A stretch of 64,000 nucleotides of DNA from Pseudoalteromonas sp. H71 (GCF_001468485.1 NZ_LODI01000046.1:1-64000); one strand, 5' to 3'. Shown: positions 20,617 through 30,467, counted from the stretch's first letter. Made by a program: numbers and translations. The notes: generated by a model from the sequence alone, not told the origin.

Positions 20617-21543
20617 AAAGCCGTCTATTTCTTTTGTTAGCCGAGCATGTTGTTGCGGCTGATCACGAAGCCCAAATAATTGGCGCTGGCGGTAGTCGAA
20701 TTTAGCGTTTCGGTTAACCCAGCGCTGGCGATTCTTTAGGTTAATTAAAATATCGCGATTGTCGCCGGCGTAATAAATATCTAAAAGGGCAGGCGTAACA
20801 AGAGACGTTGTTTGGTTTAGGCTTTTATTGCGTTTTGCATTGGGTAAATAGCTACTTAAACTAATAAACGCATCCACGCGTTCTTGCGGAAAATCTGCAT
20901 AATATTCAGTCAATACCCCTGCACTGGTGCCTTGGGCAATAATAACAATATTGCTAGGCTCTTCCATCGCTGTTTGGTAAAGGGCTTTGTAGCGCGCCAG
21001 TAAATTTAATTTGTAGTTGTCGAGTACTTCATCACTGACGGCTTCAATAGCATCCACATGGTGAGGCGCTTCATTTTTACTTGAAACATTAGGCTGCTCT
21101 GATTCACTGTTGGCTTGACTCTCTGTTTCAGTGGCAGTGCTTGGTGCTGTTTCTGCGGCCGTCTCTGCTATTTTACTCGCTTGCCAATCAATATCAGGGG
21201 TGGTCATCGCATAGGTGGTGTAGCCTAAATTGTTAAGCTCCTTGCGTAAGTAACTCATTCCTGAATTATTGGTAGGGGTTGATTGCCAGTCGGGGATCAG
21301 TAATACAGTCCCTCTAAAATCAGCACTCATGTATTCACTGTGCAAACTTAAAAACTCAGTTTCACCTGCCAATAAGGTTTTCACTTCATCGCTGGGTAGA
21401 AGGCGTTTAATATCGCTATTTTCAACACTCGAAAAAGAAGGCGGAGCAATATGTTCAGCGGCAGTTGCAGGCATTACTAAAATGGCCACGCAGCTATATG
21501 CCATGTAACACAAAGTCTTTTTAATTAATTGCAAAAACACCAT
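20599..21543 (-). CDS. DUF3530-type secreted alpha/beta-hydrolase-like protein
   Basis: 314 residues with a signal peptide (MAYSCVAILVMPATAAE). The body resembles DUF3530 proteins: FRGTVLLIPDWQ near residue 75, a helix with NIVIIAQGTSAGVLTEYYA in the place of a nucleophile elbow, and a late VTPALLDIYYAGD. The elbow reads QGTSAG rather than GxSxG, so catalysis is not assured. An Ala/Ser/Thr/Glu-rich low-complexity insertion (about 120-160) separates the halves. Convergent with and overlapping djlA. Function unknown. Confidence 0.78.
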   Translation of the reverse strand: MVFLQLIKKTLCYMAYSCVAILVMPATAAEHIAPPSFSSVENSDIKRLLPSDEVKTLLAGETEFLSLHSEYMSADFRGTVLLIPDWQSTPTNNSGMSYLRKELNNLGYTTYAMTTPDIDWQASKIAETAAETAPSTATETESQANSESEQPNVSSKNEAPHHVDAIEAVSDEVLDNYKLNLLARYKALYQTAMEEPSNIVIIAQGTSAGVLTEYYADFPQERVDAFISLSSYLPNAKRNKSLNQTTSLVTPALLDIYYAGDNRDILINLKNRQRWVNRNAKFDYRQRQLFGLRDQPQQHARLTKEIDGFLRRLF

Positions 21544-21624
21544 AACACGCTCAGCTAGTGGTCATTAGTTAGGTATCGGCATGTTTAACTAAAAGTTTAA
21601 CCCTTTGCTAAGTAATTGAGCCCG

Positions 21625-22254
21625 TTAAAACTCGGGTTCTGCTTCGAAGGTCATTATTTGCTCGGTGACTGGGTGTTTTAGTTGCAACATTTGTGCGTGA
21701 AGTTGTAAACGCGGAGCGGCTGCAAGCGCCTCTGTGTGGGCATAGAGTCTGTCACCTAGAATAGGATGGCCAAGGCTTAGCATATGTACACGTAATTGAT
21801 GTGAACGACCAGTAATAGGAGTGAGCTCTACGCGAGTGGCGCTTTCTTCTCGTTCAAGTATTTTATAGTGAGTGAGCGATGGCTTACCATTTTCATGATC
21901 CACCATTTGCTTTGGGCGATTAGGCCAGTCGCAAATAAGTGGCAAGTCAACAGAACCATTGTCTTGTTCAAGTTGCCCAAATACGCGAGCAATATACCGC
22001 TTAGCAGTTTCACGTTCTTGAAACTGCATGCTTAAATGCCTATGGGCAGCTTTATTCATAGCAAGGCAAAGTATGCCGGAAGTTGCCATATCAAGGCGGT
22101 GAACAATTCGTGCGGTTGGAAACACGCGATTCACTCGGTTAATTAAGCTGTCGGCATGTTTAGGATCTTTACCAGGTACGGTCAATAATTCGCTGGGTTT
22201 ATTAACAATGAGCAAGTCGTCGTCTTGAAAAAGTATGGTTAAATACGGGTTCAT
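21625..22254 (-). CDS. rluA: Dual-specificity 23S rRNA/tRNA pseudouridine synthase RluA
   Basis: 209 residues from the ATG at 22254 (a GTG eight codons upstream is possible; neither has a clear ribosome site). The catalytic motif of the RluA family, ARIVHRLDMATSGIL, contains the essential aspartate, and the C-terminal motif SHQLRVHMLSLGHPILGDRL is conserved. It has no S4 domain, as expected for RluA, which modifies U746 of 23S rRNA and U32 of tRNAs. Single gene. Confidence 0.93.
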   Translation of the reverse strand: MNPYLTILFQDDDLLIVNKPSELLTVPGKDPKHADSLINRVNRVFPTARIVHRLDMATSGILCLAMNKAAHRHLSMQFQERETAKRYIARVFGQLEQDNGSVDLPLICDWPNRPKQMVDHENGKPSLTHYKILEREESATRVELTPITGRSHQLRVHMLSLGHPILGDRLYAHTEALAAAPRLQLHAQMLQLKHPVTEQIMTFEAEPEF

Positions 22255-22392
22255 TGGGGGATTGTAATTAACTAACACGGCCGACCTTAATGATTTTGAA
22301 GGGCACTATTTTAGGGGAGCAAGGGCAAAGGCTCAAGGAAAACATTGATAGTCTGTACAAAGGCTTCTAATTTATATGCATTTTTTGAATAT

Positions 22393-22425
22393 AAAAAAGC
22401 GCGGTATAAATACCGCGCTTTATTA
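22393..22425. terminator. Terminator downstream of rapA
   Basis: Perfect stem AAAGCGCGGTA / TACCGCGCTTT with a 4-base loop, bounded by an A run on the left (a U run on the minus transcript). It lies about 55 bp after the rapA stop on the minus strand. Confidence 0.88.
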
Positions 22426-22478
22426 AGCTGTCATTTTTACTAACGACTGACAGCTATAAACTTAAAGCTCAAAAACCC

Positions 22479-25373
22479 CTAGTGAGAAACAACTATTAAG
22501 CGAATTGCATCTAGTTGTAACTGCGCTTTTTCAATGTGCGTAGTCAACTCGCTGCGCTGCTTATCAAAGAAAGTAATTTCTTCTTGGCGAATATTCGGGT
22601 TAATTTGTTTAAGGGCTTCTAAACGAGATTGTTCTTCAATTAGCGTGCTTTGCATTTTAGCTAGCGACGCTGCACGAATAACATCGAGTTTTTCTTGTGC
22701 CATGTCTTTTGCAGTCGTGATCATTGGGTGAATTGCGCTTTGCAATGCACCTGCCAGTTTACTTGCTGTTTGACGACCGACGGCTGAAAGCTGTTGGTTA
22801 AACCCGTCAAATGCGACGTTTTCGCCTAAGTTATTGCTGGCTTTATCAAGTAATATACGAATAGGCGTAGGGGGTAAAAAGCGGCCCACTTGCAATACTT
22901 TAGGCGCCATTGCTTCGGCAACAAATATCAACTCAACAAAAAAAGTGCCCGCGGGAAGTTTTTTGTTTTTAAGTAAGGCTACCGATGCGCTACCAAAGTC
23001 ATCGTCACAAATCATGTCCATTGTGCCTTGTACCATTGGGTGATCCCAACTAATAAAGTGTACATCTTCTTGTGAAAGTGCGGTATCGCGGTCAAATGTA
23101 ACTGTCATTCCATCATCTTTAAGCGATGGGAATGACGCGTTTAACATGTGTTCAGTAGGCTTTAAAATAATGGTGTTCTCGCCTTTATCCTCTTGGCTTA
23201 CACCAAAAGTGTCGAACACGTTGATCATGTAACTTGGCAGTTCAAACTGGTTATCGAGTTTTTCTATGTCAGTAACCAGAGAGTCAGCAGCACCTTGGCC
23301 AGAAGAATGCAGCTCTAATAAACGATCTCGCCCGCTTTCCATTTTTTTACGTAGCACAGCATTTTGCTGAGCAACTTGTTCAAGCAGTGGATCTAGCTCG
23401 TCTTCATCACAGTTATGCGCTGAAATGTATTCAAGTAAATCGTCGCGAAACTCTTTATACAATAATTGCCCTGTAGTTGATGTTGTTTCAAACGCATCAA
23501 GGCCTTCGTTGTACCAACGCAGTAATACTTCTTGCGCTGTGTTTTCAAAGTACGGTACGTGAATATTCACATCTTGCGTTTGCCCAATGCGGTCCAAACG
23601 GCCAATACGTTGCTCAAGTAAATCAGGGTTTAGCGGTAAATCAAACAACACTAAATGATGCGAAAACTGGAAGTTACGACCTTCAGAGCCAATTTCTGAA
23701 CACAATAGTATTTGTGCGTTGTCGTATTCGTCGGCAAAAAATGCTGCTGCGCGGTCACGCTCTATAATTGACATACCTTCGTGGAAAACCGAGGCTTTAA
23801 TTGCTTCGCGTTCACGCAGTATTTGCTCAAGGCTAATGGCGGTTTCGGCTTTTGCACAAATAAGTAAAACTTTTTCATGTTTTAGTGTTTTAAGCGTGTC
23901 GATTAACCAATCTACACGTGGGTCAAATAATCCCCAGCTTGCGCTTTCGCCTTCAAACTCTTGAAATATTTTTTCAGGGAAAAGAGCGCGATGTGCACTT
24001 AGTTCTGCATTTTGAATACCGCTCATGCTACCAAGTACAGACATGGCCGTTTTGTACTGTTTTGGCAATGCCATAGGGTAAGCATGTAATTTGCGGCTTG
24101 GGTAGCCATCAATGCCACTGCGGCTGTTTCTGAATAATATACGGCCAGTACCGTGACGATCGAGCAACATATTAAGTATTTCTTTACGCGCTGGTAAATC
24201 GCCTTGCTGCGCTTTTTCAAGAATAACGGTAATGTCGGTTTCTTTTAATAGCTCAATAAGCGTTGCTTTTGCATTATCGTCAAGAGCTTGATCTTGTAAT
24301 AACTGGTTTGCCGCTTGCGCTACGTCTTTGTAATTTGCTTCTTCTTCTTTAAATACGTCATAGTCGTAAAAGCGGTCTGGGTCGAGTAATTGTAAGCGCG
24401 CAAAGTGACTGCTATGGCCTAGCTGATCTGGTGTTGCAGTAAGTAAAATAAGGCCAGGGATATCTTGGCTAAGCTCAGCCATGCGTTGATATTCAGTGCT
24501 TGGTTTACCGTTATTAATGCTTAAGTGGTGTGCTTCATCAACAACTAATAGATCCCAATCAGCCAATGTGGCTTGTTCAAACCAGCGTTTTTTCTTGGTT
24601 AAAAACTCAAGGCTTGTAAGCACAAGCTGCTCTGTATCAAATACGTTTGGTGAATCGGCAAAGGCTTCGTCGCAACGCTCTTCATCAAAAATAGAAAAAC
24701 GTAAGTTAAAGCGGCGTAGCATTTCGACTAACCATTGGTGCTGCAGGTTTTCAGGTACAACAATAAGTACGCGGCTTGCGCGGCCACTAATAATTTGCTG
24801 ATGCAGTATCATGCCTGCTTCAATCGTTTTACCAAGGCCTACTTCATCAGATAAAAGTACGCGTGGTGCGAAACGTTTACCTACTTCTTGGGCAATATAA
24901 AGCTGGTGGGGTATAAGATTAGCACGCTGACCAATTAACCCTTTAATAGGCGATTGTTCACGTTCAAATTTATGTTGCCATGTTTGGTAACGCAGTGTGT
25001 AACGATCAAAACGATCTACCTGGCCGGCAAATAAACGGTCTTGTGGCTTATTAAACTTTATAAAATGATCTAAAAAAGTTTCTTTTAACTTTGCTTCTTC
25101 GCCATTATCAACACGGGTGCCCACGTAACAAAGTAGTTCACCCTGAATTTCAATAGACTCTACTTCTAATTCCCATTCTTCAACGCTTTTGATCACATCG
25201 CCTGGATTAAATGCCACACGGGTAACCGGTGCTTCTGCTGTAGAGTAAACACGGTTTTCGCCACTGGCTGGAAATAATATGCTGACCTGTCGGCCTTCAA
25301 TGGCAACAACCGTGCCTAATCCTAAATCTGACTCTGTATCACTGATCCAACGCTGACCTAAGGAAAAATTCAT
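22479..25373 (-). CDS. rapA: RNA polymerase-associated ATPase RapA (HepA)
   Basis: 964 residues, the normal length. A SWI2/SNF2-type translocase that binds RNA polymerase and promotes its recycling. Tandem Tudor-like N-terminal domains (SLGQRWISDTESDLGLGTV onward), Walker A region LLSDEVGLGKTIEAGMI (about 173-189), DEAH box VVDEAHHLS, helicase C motif QRIGRLDRIGQ, and long RapA-specific C-terminal domains. Single gene with a good terminator. Confidence 0.97.
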   Translation of the reverse strand: MNFSLGQRWISDTESDLGLGTVVAIEGRQVSILFPASGENRVYSTAEAPVTRVAFNPGDVIKSVEEWELEVESIEIQGELLCYVGTRVDNGEEAKLKETFLDHFIKFNKPQDRLFAGQVDRFDRYTLRYQTWQHKFEREQSPIKGLIGQRANLIPHQLYIAQEVGKRFAPRVLLSDEVGLGKTIEAGMILHQQIISGRASRVLIVVPENLQHQWLVEMLRRFNLRFSIFDEERCDEAFADSPNVFDTEQLVLTSLEFLTKKKRWFEQATLADWDLLVVDEAHHLSINNGKPSTEYQRMAELSQDIPGLILLTATPDQLGHSSHFARLQLLDPDRFYDYDVFKEEEANYKDVAQAANQLLQDQALDDNAKATLIELLKETDITVILEKAQQGDLPARKEILNMLLDRHGTGRILFRNSRSGIDGYPSRKLHAYPMALPKQYKTAMSVLGSMSGIQNAELSAHRALFPEKIFQEFEGESASWGLFDPRVDWLIDTLKTLKHEKVLLICAKAETAISLEQILREREAIKASVFHEGMSIIERDRAAAFFADEYDNAQILLCSEIGSEGRNFQFSHHLVLFDLPLNPDLLEQRIGRLDRIGQTQDVNIHVPYFENTAQEVLLRWYNEGLDAFETTSTTGQLLYKEFRDDLLEYISAHNCDEDELDPLLEQVAQQNAVLRKKMESGRDRLLELHSSGQGAADSLVTDIEKLDNQFELPSYMINVFDTFGVSQEDKGENTIILKPTEHMLNASFPSLKDDGMTVTFDRDTALSQEDVHFISWDHPMVQGTMDMICDDDFGSASVALLKNKKLPAGTFFVELIFVAEAMAPKVLQVGRFLPPTPIRILLDKASNNLGENVAFDGFNQQLSAVGRQTASKLAGALQSAIHPMITTAKDMAQEKLDVIRAASLAKMQSTLIEEQSRLEALKQINPNIRQEEITFFDKQRSELTTHIEKAQLQLDAIRLIVVSH

Positions 25374-25680
25374 GTATGTCTCGTCTATGATGAAAAAGGC
25401 GGCTATGTTACCTGTAAGCTAACACCACTGCAAGGCGCTATTTAGCTCACTTTTAATTAATTTTATGAGTGTTAATTATAAAGAATAAAACCGCCATTTT
25501 TTAACCTATTAAAAAGGTAAATAAAAACTAAATTCAGGTTGTAATAAAACGGACTTTTATGGCAAATAGACTAAACTTTCAATATGCCTTGGCAATTAAG
25601 TATTGCAGGTTTTGATTTTTGCCCGTTTTACTTAGTTATTTTGGTATAGCATAAAAATCATAAAACGTAAGGAAAGTGCT
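25374..25680. other. Divergent intergenic region between rapA and the broken phoH gene
   Basis: 307 bp, AT-rich, containing the divergent promoters of rapA and the PhoH-like gene by position. I see no strong hairpin, repeat, RNA gene or short ORF with a good ribosome site. AAGGAAAG just before 25681 is the ribosome site of the PhoH-like gene. Confidence 0.5.
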
Positions 25681-26673
25681 ATGGAAAAAGCTTCGAACCT
25701 TGAAAGTAAAATGTATGTGCTAGACACCAACGTACTCCTCCACGAGCCCCTCGCTTATTTGTCTTTTCAAGAACATAACGTGGTTATCCCAATGACTGTT
25801 TTAGAAGAGCTGGATCACATAAAGGATAGAAAACACGATGTAAGCCGCGATGCCCGCGTTGCAATTCGTGGTTTAGATGAGGTACTTAAAAACGCAACCC
25901 CTGAACAAATGCTACAAGGCGTTGCTTTGCCAAGTAATAAAAAGGCTAAATCGAGTTCTGCCGGTACGCTCATTATTGTTAATGACCATTTATTTGCAGA
26001 CTCAATTTCGGGGTTGCCGGGCAATGAAAACGATCATCGGATTATTAATTGTGCGGTATATTTACAAAAGCAGCATAGCGATTCAAAAGTGATATTGGTT
26101 ACCAAAGACATAAACATGCGTTTAAAAGCAAAAGGCGCAGGACTTAAATATGTAGAGGATTACCGAACTGATCAGCTTATTGATGATATTAGCTTGCTCA
26201 CTAGCGGTTATAAAAAAATAGAAGGTGATTTTTGGGGACATGTAGGGCAGTGCAACACAGAGCAACATGGGCGAGATACGTTTCATCATGTGCCTAAAAA
26301 TCTAATACCCGATGTATTTTGTAATGAGTATTTACTTGATGAGGGTAATCACTTTGCGGCTAGGGTAAAGTCGTTTGATGATGAACACATTACTATAAAA
26401 GATATTAGTGTTGAGCGGTTAATGCATCATCATGCATGGGGCGTTAAGCCCAAAAATATTTATCAAGGTATGGCGCTGGATGCATTACTTGATACTAGCA
26501 TTGAATTGGTAATATTAACTGGACCTGCAGGGTGTGGAAAAACAGGTATTACTGCAAGCTTTTTTTCAATATTTGTGCAGACCTATCTACAGACCTTATT
26601 CTTACTGAATAAATTGAGTATTTATAACAGGCTAAGATCTAATCTCTCTAACATGTCATTAAGTGTGACTTAA
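25681..26673 (+). pseudogene. Host PIN-PhoH ATPase gene broken by island insertion at the Walker A motif
   Basis: The frame encodes an N-terminal PIN domain (MYVLDTNVLLHEP near residue 11, VTKDINMRLKAKG near 140) and then the start of the PhoH ATPase. It matches the family through LTGPAGCGKT (up to 26544), then changes abruptly to unrelated residues (GITASFFSIFVQTYLQ) and stops at 26673. An intact protein would continue for about another 180 residues with the DEAQN box. What remains would be a PIN domain plus an incomplete P-loop. I infer insertion of a mobile island near 26545. The 3' part of the gene should lie at the far end of the island, beyond the right edge. Confidence 0.85.
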
Positions 26674-26801
26674 AGAATAGAACCATTCATCAATAAATAT
26701 AAATAACGGATTTAACCTGCAAGAGGCACAAACAAAAATAATAAAGCTAAGGTAAATCTAAAATGCTAATTAATGAAAATCGTTCTCAAAGGAGAACTAA
26801 A

Positions 26802-28184
26802 ATGAATAATCCAAGTGAAAACAAAACCCCAAGAGTATTGGATACATCGGCACTAGTTCATGATCCAAAGTCACTTCTTGCGTACAGTGAAGACGTATAC
26901 ATCTGTCTAACAGTTCTAGAAGAATTAGATAACTTAAAAGAAAGAACTAACAAATCGGTTAGTGCTGATGCTCGTGTATGTATTCGTATGCTTGAAGATA
27001 TAATAAATGGGCACAGTGCAGAAGAGATGGAAGCTGGTATTCCACTGCCTTCTACTGAAACAGCTAAACGAGGAAAACTGTTTATTGGAATTGATACCCA
27101 GCTCGATATGGCTAAAGAGTTAAAGCACGGTATTGGAAGTGACGCTGACAATAGAATAATTAACTATGCACTGTATCTTCAGAAGGACTTAGATAAAGAC
27201 GTAGTAATTGTTAGCCGTGACATTAATATGCGCTTGAAAGCTCGAACCGTAGGGGTCATGGCAGAAGACGTTGCCGTAGATAATCAAATATCAGATATTG
27301 ATCTTTTATACACAGGGGTACAAGCCTTTAAAGGAGATCTTTTTGATCGAATTAAATCAGACAAAGACTTCAAGGTTTCAGGAGAAGTTTATACTTTCCC
27401 AATAAGTCTATTTAATGATGAAGTTCAGCCAAACATGTATTGGTACGATGAAGCTGGACACATTGGGCGAATTTCAGAAGTAACAGATACTGAGGTATTC
27501 ACAAAGTTATTGCCTCGTAAACAAGAAAAAGTATGGGGCATTTTGCCTAAAAATCAGCGTCAGGCAGTAGCTTTAAGCCAATTAACAGATCCATATTATG
27601 ACTTAAATATCATCCTTGGCCCTGCTGGCTCCGGAAAAACTTTTTTAGCAGTTGCTTCGGCGCTGCATCAAGTATTGGAGTTAAAAAAGTACAAAAAAAT
27701 CGTTGTGGTGCGCTCCAGAGACTTTATGGACGATGATCCGGGGTTTTTACCCGGTGACCTGACAGAGAAATCAATGCCGTTATTAGCAGGTATAACAGAT
27801 GCGCTTATATCAATGCATTCAGGTGATAACAATGAAGGTAATATTAGTGCAACTGTTGAGCATGTGATCGAAAAAGCCAATATAGAATTTACTAGTATGG
27901 CTTACTTCCGAGGTCGTTCAATAGACGATGCTGTTTTAATCATTGATGAAGCTCAAAACATGACTAGAGCGCAAATTAAGGGCATGTTAAGCCGTGGTGG
28001 CAAAAATTGTCGCACAATCGTGTTGGGCAACTTAGCCCAGATTGATGATAAGTTTGTCACACCCGCATCTTCAGGTGCTAGCGCGGCTGTTAACGTGTAT
28101 AGAAACTATGAAAAAGGCTCAGTATTGATATTTGATGAAGTAGAGCGTAGTAGCTTGGCTGAATTCACTGAAAAGAACATGTAG
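26802..28184 (+). CDS. Island-borne complete PIN-PhoH family ATPase
   Basis: 460 residues from the ATG at 26802, which has AGGAG seven bases upstream (an ATG at 26763 lacks one). PIN domain with acidic residues in RVLDTSALVHDPKS and IVSRDINMRLKA, then the PhoH ATPase with Walker A LGPAGSGKTFLAV (about 281-293), Walker B/DEAQN box VLIIDEAQNMT and RTIVLGNLAQID. PhoH2-type PIN-ATPase proteins of this design are RNA helicase-nucleases in characterised relatives; the target here is unknown. It is full length and same-strand, about 260 bp downstream of the broken host gene, and clearly divergent from it, so it probably replaces it. A terminator follows. Confidence 0.9.
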   Translation: MNNPSENKTPRVLDTSALVHDPKSLLAYSEDVYICLTVLEELDNLKERTNKSVSADARVCIRMLEDIINGHSAEEMEAGIPLPSTETAKRGKLFIGIDTQLDMAKELKHGIGSDADNRIINYALYLQKDLDKDVVIVSRDINMRLKARTVGVMAEDVAVDNQISDIDLLYTGVQAFKGDLFDRIKSDKDFKVSGEVYTFPISLFNDEVQPNMYWYDEAGHIGRISEVTDTEVFTKLLPRKQEKVWGILPKNQRQAVALSQLTDPYYDLNIILGPAGSGKTFLAVASALHQVLELKKYKKIVVVRSRDFMDDDPGFLPGDLTEKSMPLLAGITDALISMHSGDNNEGNISATVEHVIEKANIEFTSMAYFRGRSIDDAVLIIDEAQNMTRAQIKGMLSRGGKNCRTIVLGNLAQIDDKFVTPASSGASAAVNVYRNYEKGSVLIFDEVERSSLAEFTEKNM

Positions 28185-28227
28185 GCATCAAACTACAATT
28201 CACATTTCCTTATAATATTGCGACAAT

Positions 28228-28253
28228 AGCCACTGCTTTTTGCAGTGGCTTTT
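28228..28253 (+). terminator. Rho-independent terminator after the island PhoH gene
   Basis: Stem AGCCACTGC / GCAGTGGCT with a T5 loop and a trailing TTT, 44 bp after the stop codon. Confidence 0.8.
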
Positions 28254-28376
28254 CAGAGAAGCCCGTTCCCACGAAAACAGGACGAAATGGATTTACTCTG
28301 AACTAAAAGATTAAATATTCACAAAAACTGAGTGACATAGGTGCGTGGCCTAGCGTTGCCGTTTTTTGGTGTATTG

Positions 28377-28739
28377 ATGTCTTTTAATAAAGAAGACCTG
28401 CTAGTAAATATAAAAAGGCAGGCAAAACGATTATCTAAATTATTAACTATTCCCCTTGGACAAGCCCAAGAAGCCCTAGCTATTTGTCTTTACGGCTGTG
28501 ACAGTTACAGCGATTTACTAGTAAAAATAAAAGCTGAATCCTTTGACAACCCATTGATAGCACTGTCTGCACTCTCACCAAACTCGGAAATATTTTTAGT
28601 AAAAATATTAGCTAGCCACCTAGATAGCATTATTGGAAATTTTGAAAAAAAATTTCCCGGCTCCAATATAAATGAAGAGATGGTCGTATCCCTGTTTGGG
28701 CTTAGCTTTTCAGAGTTCAAACTCAAAATATCTACCTAA
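28377..28739 (+). CDS. Small hypothetical protein of plasmid/island type
   Basis: 120 residues from the ATG at 28377; a GTG at 28341 is an alternative. The N-terminus (AKRLSKLLTIPLGQAQEALA then YGCDSYSDLLVKI) is a helical segment of a kind I have seen at the start of various mobile-element hypothetical proteins, where it precedes other domains. No membrane segment or catalytic motif. It stands alone between the PhoH terminator and an unknown gene pair. Function unknown. Confidence 0.55.
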   Translation: MSFNKEDLLVNIKRQAKRLSKLLTIPLGQAQEALAICLYGCDSYSDLLVKIKAESFDNPLIALSALSPNSEIFLVKILASHLDSIIGNFEKKFPGSNINEEMVVSLFGLSFSEFKLKIST

Positions 28740-28948
28740 AGTTGTACAAATACGTAAGTTGTCATTTTGTTTTTTGGCGATATTATAATATGAAGGCTGA
28801 ACGGACAGCCTACGCCTACACATGTTTTTAAAATAAAAATATGAGCAGTGAAGCGGAGCATCCGTAAAAATTTGGTGATTCAAATAATCGAATAAATAGT
28901 GTGTTGGTAGGCCATTATTTTTTCGCAATAAATTATTTGGAAAATTAC

Positions 28949-29986
28949 ATGATATCGCTAAATCAATTACAAAATAAATTAAATAATCAAACAAAAAACT
29001 TCGCCTTACTATTAGAATTTCCCCAGCAATATGCTGAACGTCTATGGTCAATCGGTGTTTACGATTGTGCTACTATTCCACAAGCTCATGAGCGTCTTAG
29101 AGACGTTTTTGACAGCAATGATTTAAATTCAATTCTTACGCATGACTCTTTCAAATATCTGATTATTAATGAATACGATGATCAAGAAATAATTGAGTCA
29201 CTTCATAAAGAAATAACGGCAATGGCATCCCGCATAGAAAGCCAGATGTTTGTTGATATCGAAACTTTAGAATTAGTTTCTGCAATTTATAAAGTTTTGG
29301 GTTTGTCTGAAGATGCCAAGTTCATCATTAATACAGGAGCTAACTTTAGGCTGGAATGGCGACCTTATTTTGACGCATATGATGATCCATTAGCCGTTCA
29401 ATATGCGGATTTAAAGGTTCACGGCTGCTACTACAGGCTCATTGCCACTAAGTTTCCTTTTGAAAAAATATCTTTCGATAATATTAAAAGTTATTTGTAC
29501 AAAATCAAGTGGGAGCACGATGGTGAGTTTGAGGGCTGCATTTCTAATGGTAACAGTTTCTCAAAGCATGAAGACTGGCTGATGATGACACTTGAGCTTT
29601 TCAACTCTGGAATAGGAAATGACGCTAGATTAAATCCAACGACCTTCGAAATTGAAAGGGTACGATATTTAGTTTATGGCTTTCCTCTGGTGCCTTCGTT
29701 GGTATCAGACTGGCATAAGCCTGACCTTAACCTTCAGGTTAAAAACCTAGACGGAGACCAAAAGTTTATAGTTCGTATTGACCAGCAGAGCCTAATATTT
29801 TACGCCCGTCGAGTAGAGGCTAGTTTGTTTAATACGATTGATTGTGAAAAGCATATTTCGTTGTATCGAGCTAGTGTTCTTGCTCATTTTGACGCAGATG
29901 ACGAGTTATTAAAGGTCAATGGGGTTAAGTACTTAACATGCTTTCGTCCATATTCTCTAGAAGACACGAGAGGTGTTCAGATATGA
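28949..29986 (+). CDS. Hypothetical protein, first of an unknown two-gene unit
   Basis: 345 residues if started at the ATG at 28949; an upstream GTG at 28901 is less likely. Soluble, acidic, rich in aromatic residues, no signal peptide or membrane segment. The N-terminal 30 residues (ISLNQLQNKLNNQTKNFALL) look helical; later parts look alpha/beta. I recognise no family. It overlaps the next gene by 4 bp (ATGA), so the two are coupled. Confidence 0.6.
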   Translation: MISLNQLQNKLNNQTKNFALLLEFPQQYAERLWSIGVYDCATIPQAHERLRDVFDSNDLNSILTHDSFKYLIINEYDDQEIIESLHKEITAMASRIESQMFVDIETLELVSAIYKVLGLSEDAKFIINTGANFRLEWRPYFDAYDDPLAVQYADLKVHGCYYRLIATKFPFEKISFDNIKSYLYKIKWEHDGEFEGCISNGNSFSKHEDWLMMTLELFNSGIGNDARLNPTTFEIERVRYLVYGFPLVPSLVSDWHKPDLNLQVKNLDGDQKFIVRIDQQSLIFYARRVEASLFNTIDCEKHISLYRASVLAHFDADDELLKVNGVKYLTCFRPYSLEDTRGVQI

Positions 29987-30330
29987 CAGAAAAAACTTAC
30001 TTAAAGGACGTAAGCATAGTATCGGTTTATGACTACAAAGATTTTGAAAAAACATTTTTGATTGATGTCTTAGCTGGTGTAGTTATTGACGATGAAACAT
30101 TTAGATTTCGTCCATTTGAGCAAATAGTTACTTCAAAAATTGTTAACAAAAGAGTTGTTGGCGACAAAATAGAAGTAATTACTCATAACGGAAGTTGTTA
30201 TGTAATTGATGTTGAACATAAGTTATATGACATTTCATTTGCTGAGCTTGTAGTAATGAGAATAGGAGTGCATTCACCTGAACGTATTTTAGAAATGAGA
30301 GAACAGCTCAAAACTCCAAAATTGAATTGA
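29983..30330 (+). CDS. Hypothetical protein, second of the unknown two-gene unit
   Basis: 115 residues from the ATG at 29983, which overlaps the previous stop (ATGA) and has GAGGTG seven bases upstream. A small protein of alternating strands (VSIVSVYDYKDFEKTFLIDV, VVGDKIEVITHNGSCYVIDV) and a C-terminal helix. No known motif. It resembles a partner or immunity-size protein, but nothing in the sequence proves this. Confidence 0.6.
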   Translation: MTEKTYLKDVSIVSVYDYKDFEKTFLIDVLAGVVIDDETFRFRPFEQIVTSKIVNKRVVGDKIEVITHNGSCYVIDVEHKLYDISFAELVVMRIGVHSPERILEMREQLKTPKLN

Positions 30331-30414
30331 ATGTTAGTATGCTACGCGAGTTGCAATAACTATTACATTTAATTTCATTAAACTTTTTGGTGAATCTTTA
30401 CTATTAATTAATAG

Positions 30415-30444
30415 TCCCACACAAAACGTCACTTAGGTGTGGGA
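30415..30444. terminator. Hairpin between convergent units
   Basis: Stem TCCCACAC / GTGTGGGA with a 14-base loop between the 115-residue gene and the convergent RND operon. It lacks a clear T run, so termination is likely but not certain. Confidence 0.45.
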
Positions 30445-30467
30445 TATTGGTTCTTAATAAAATTATT

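Noticed and set aside
22396-22421. GC-rich palindrome as an operator
   Set aside because: Position just after rapA with flanking A/T runs fits a terminator better.
5320-26610. Shared terminal sequence of the two islands (CTTTTT...TCAA.ATTT-like tracts at both inner ends)
   Set aside because: The likeness is short and AT-rich and could be chance; I could not define terminal inverted repeats.
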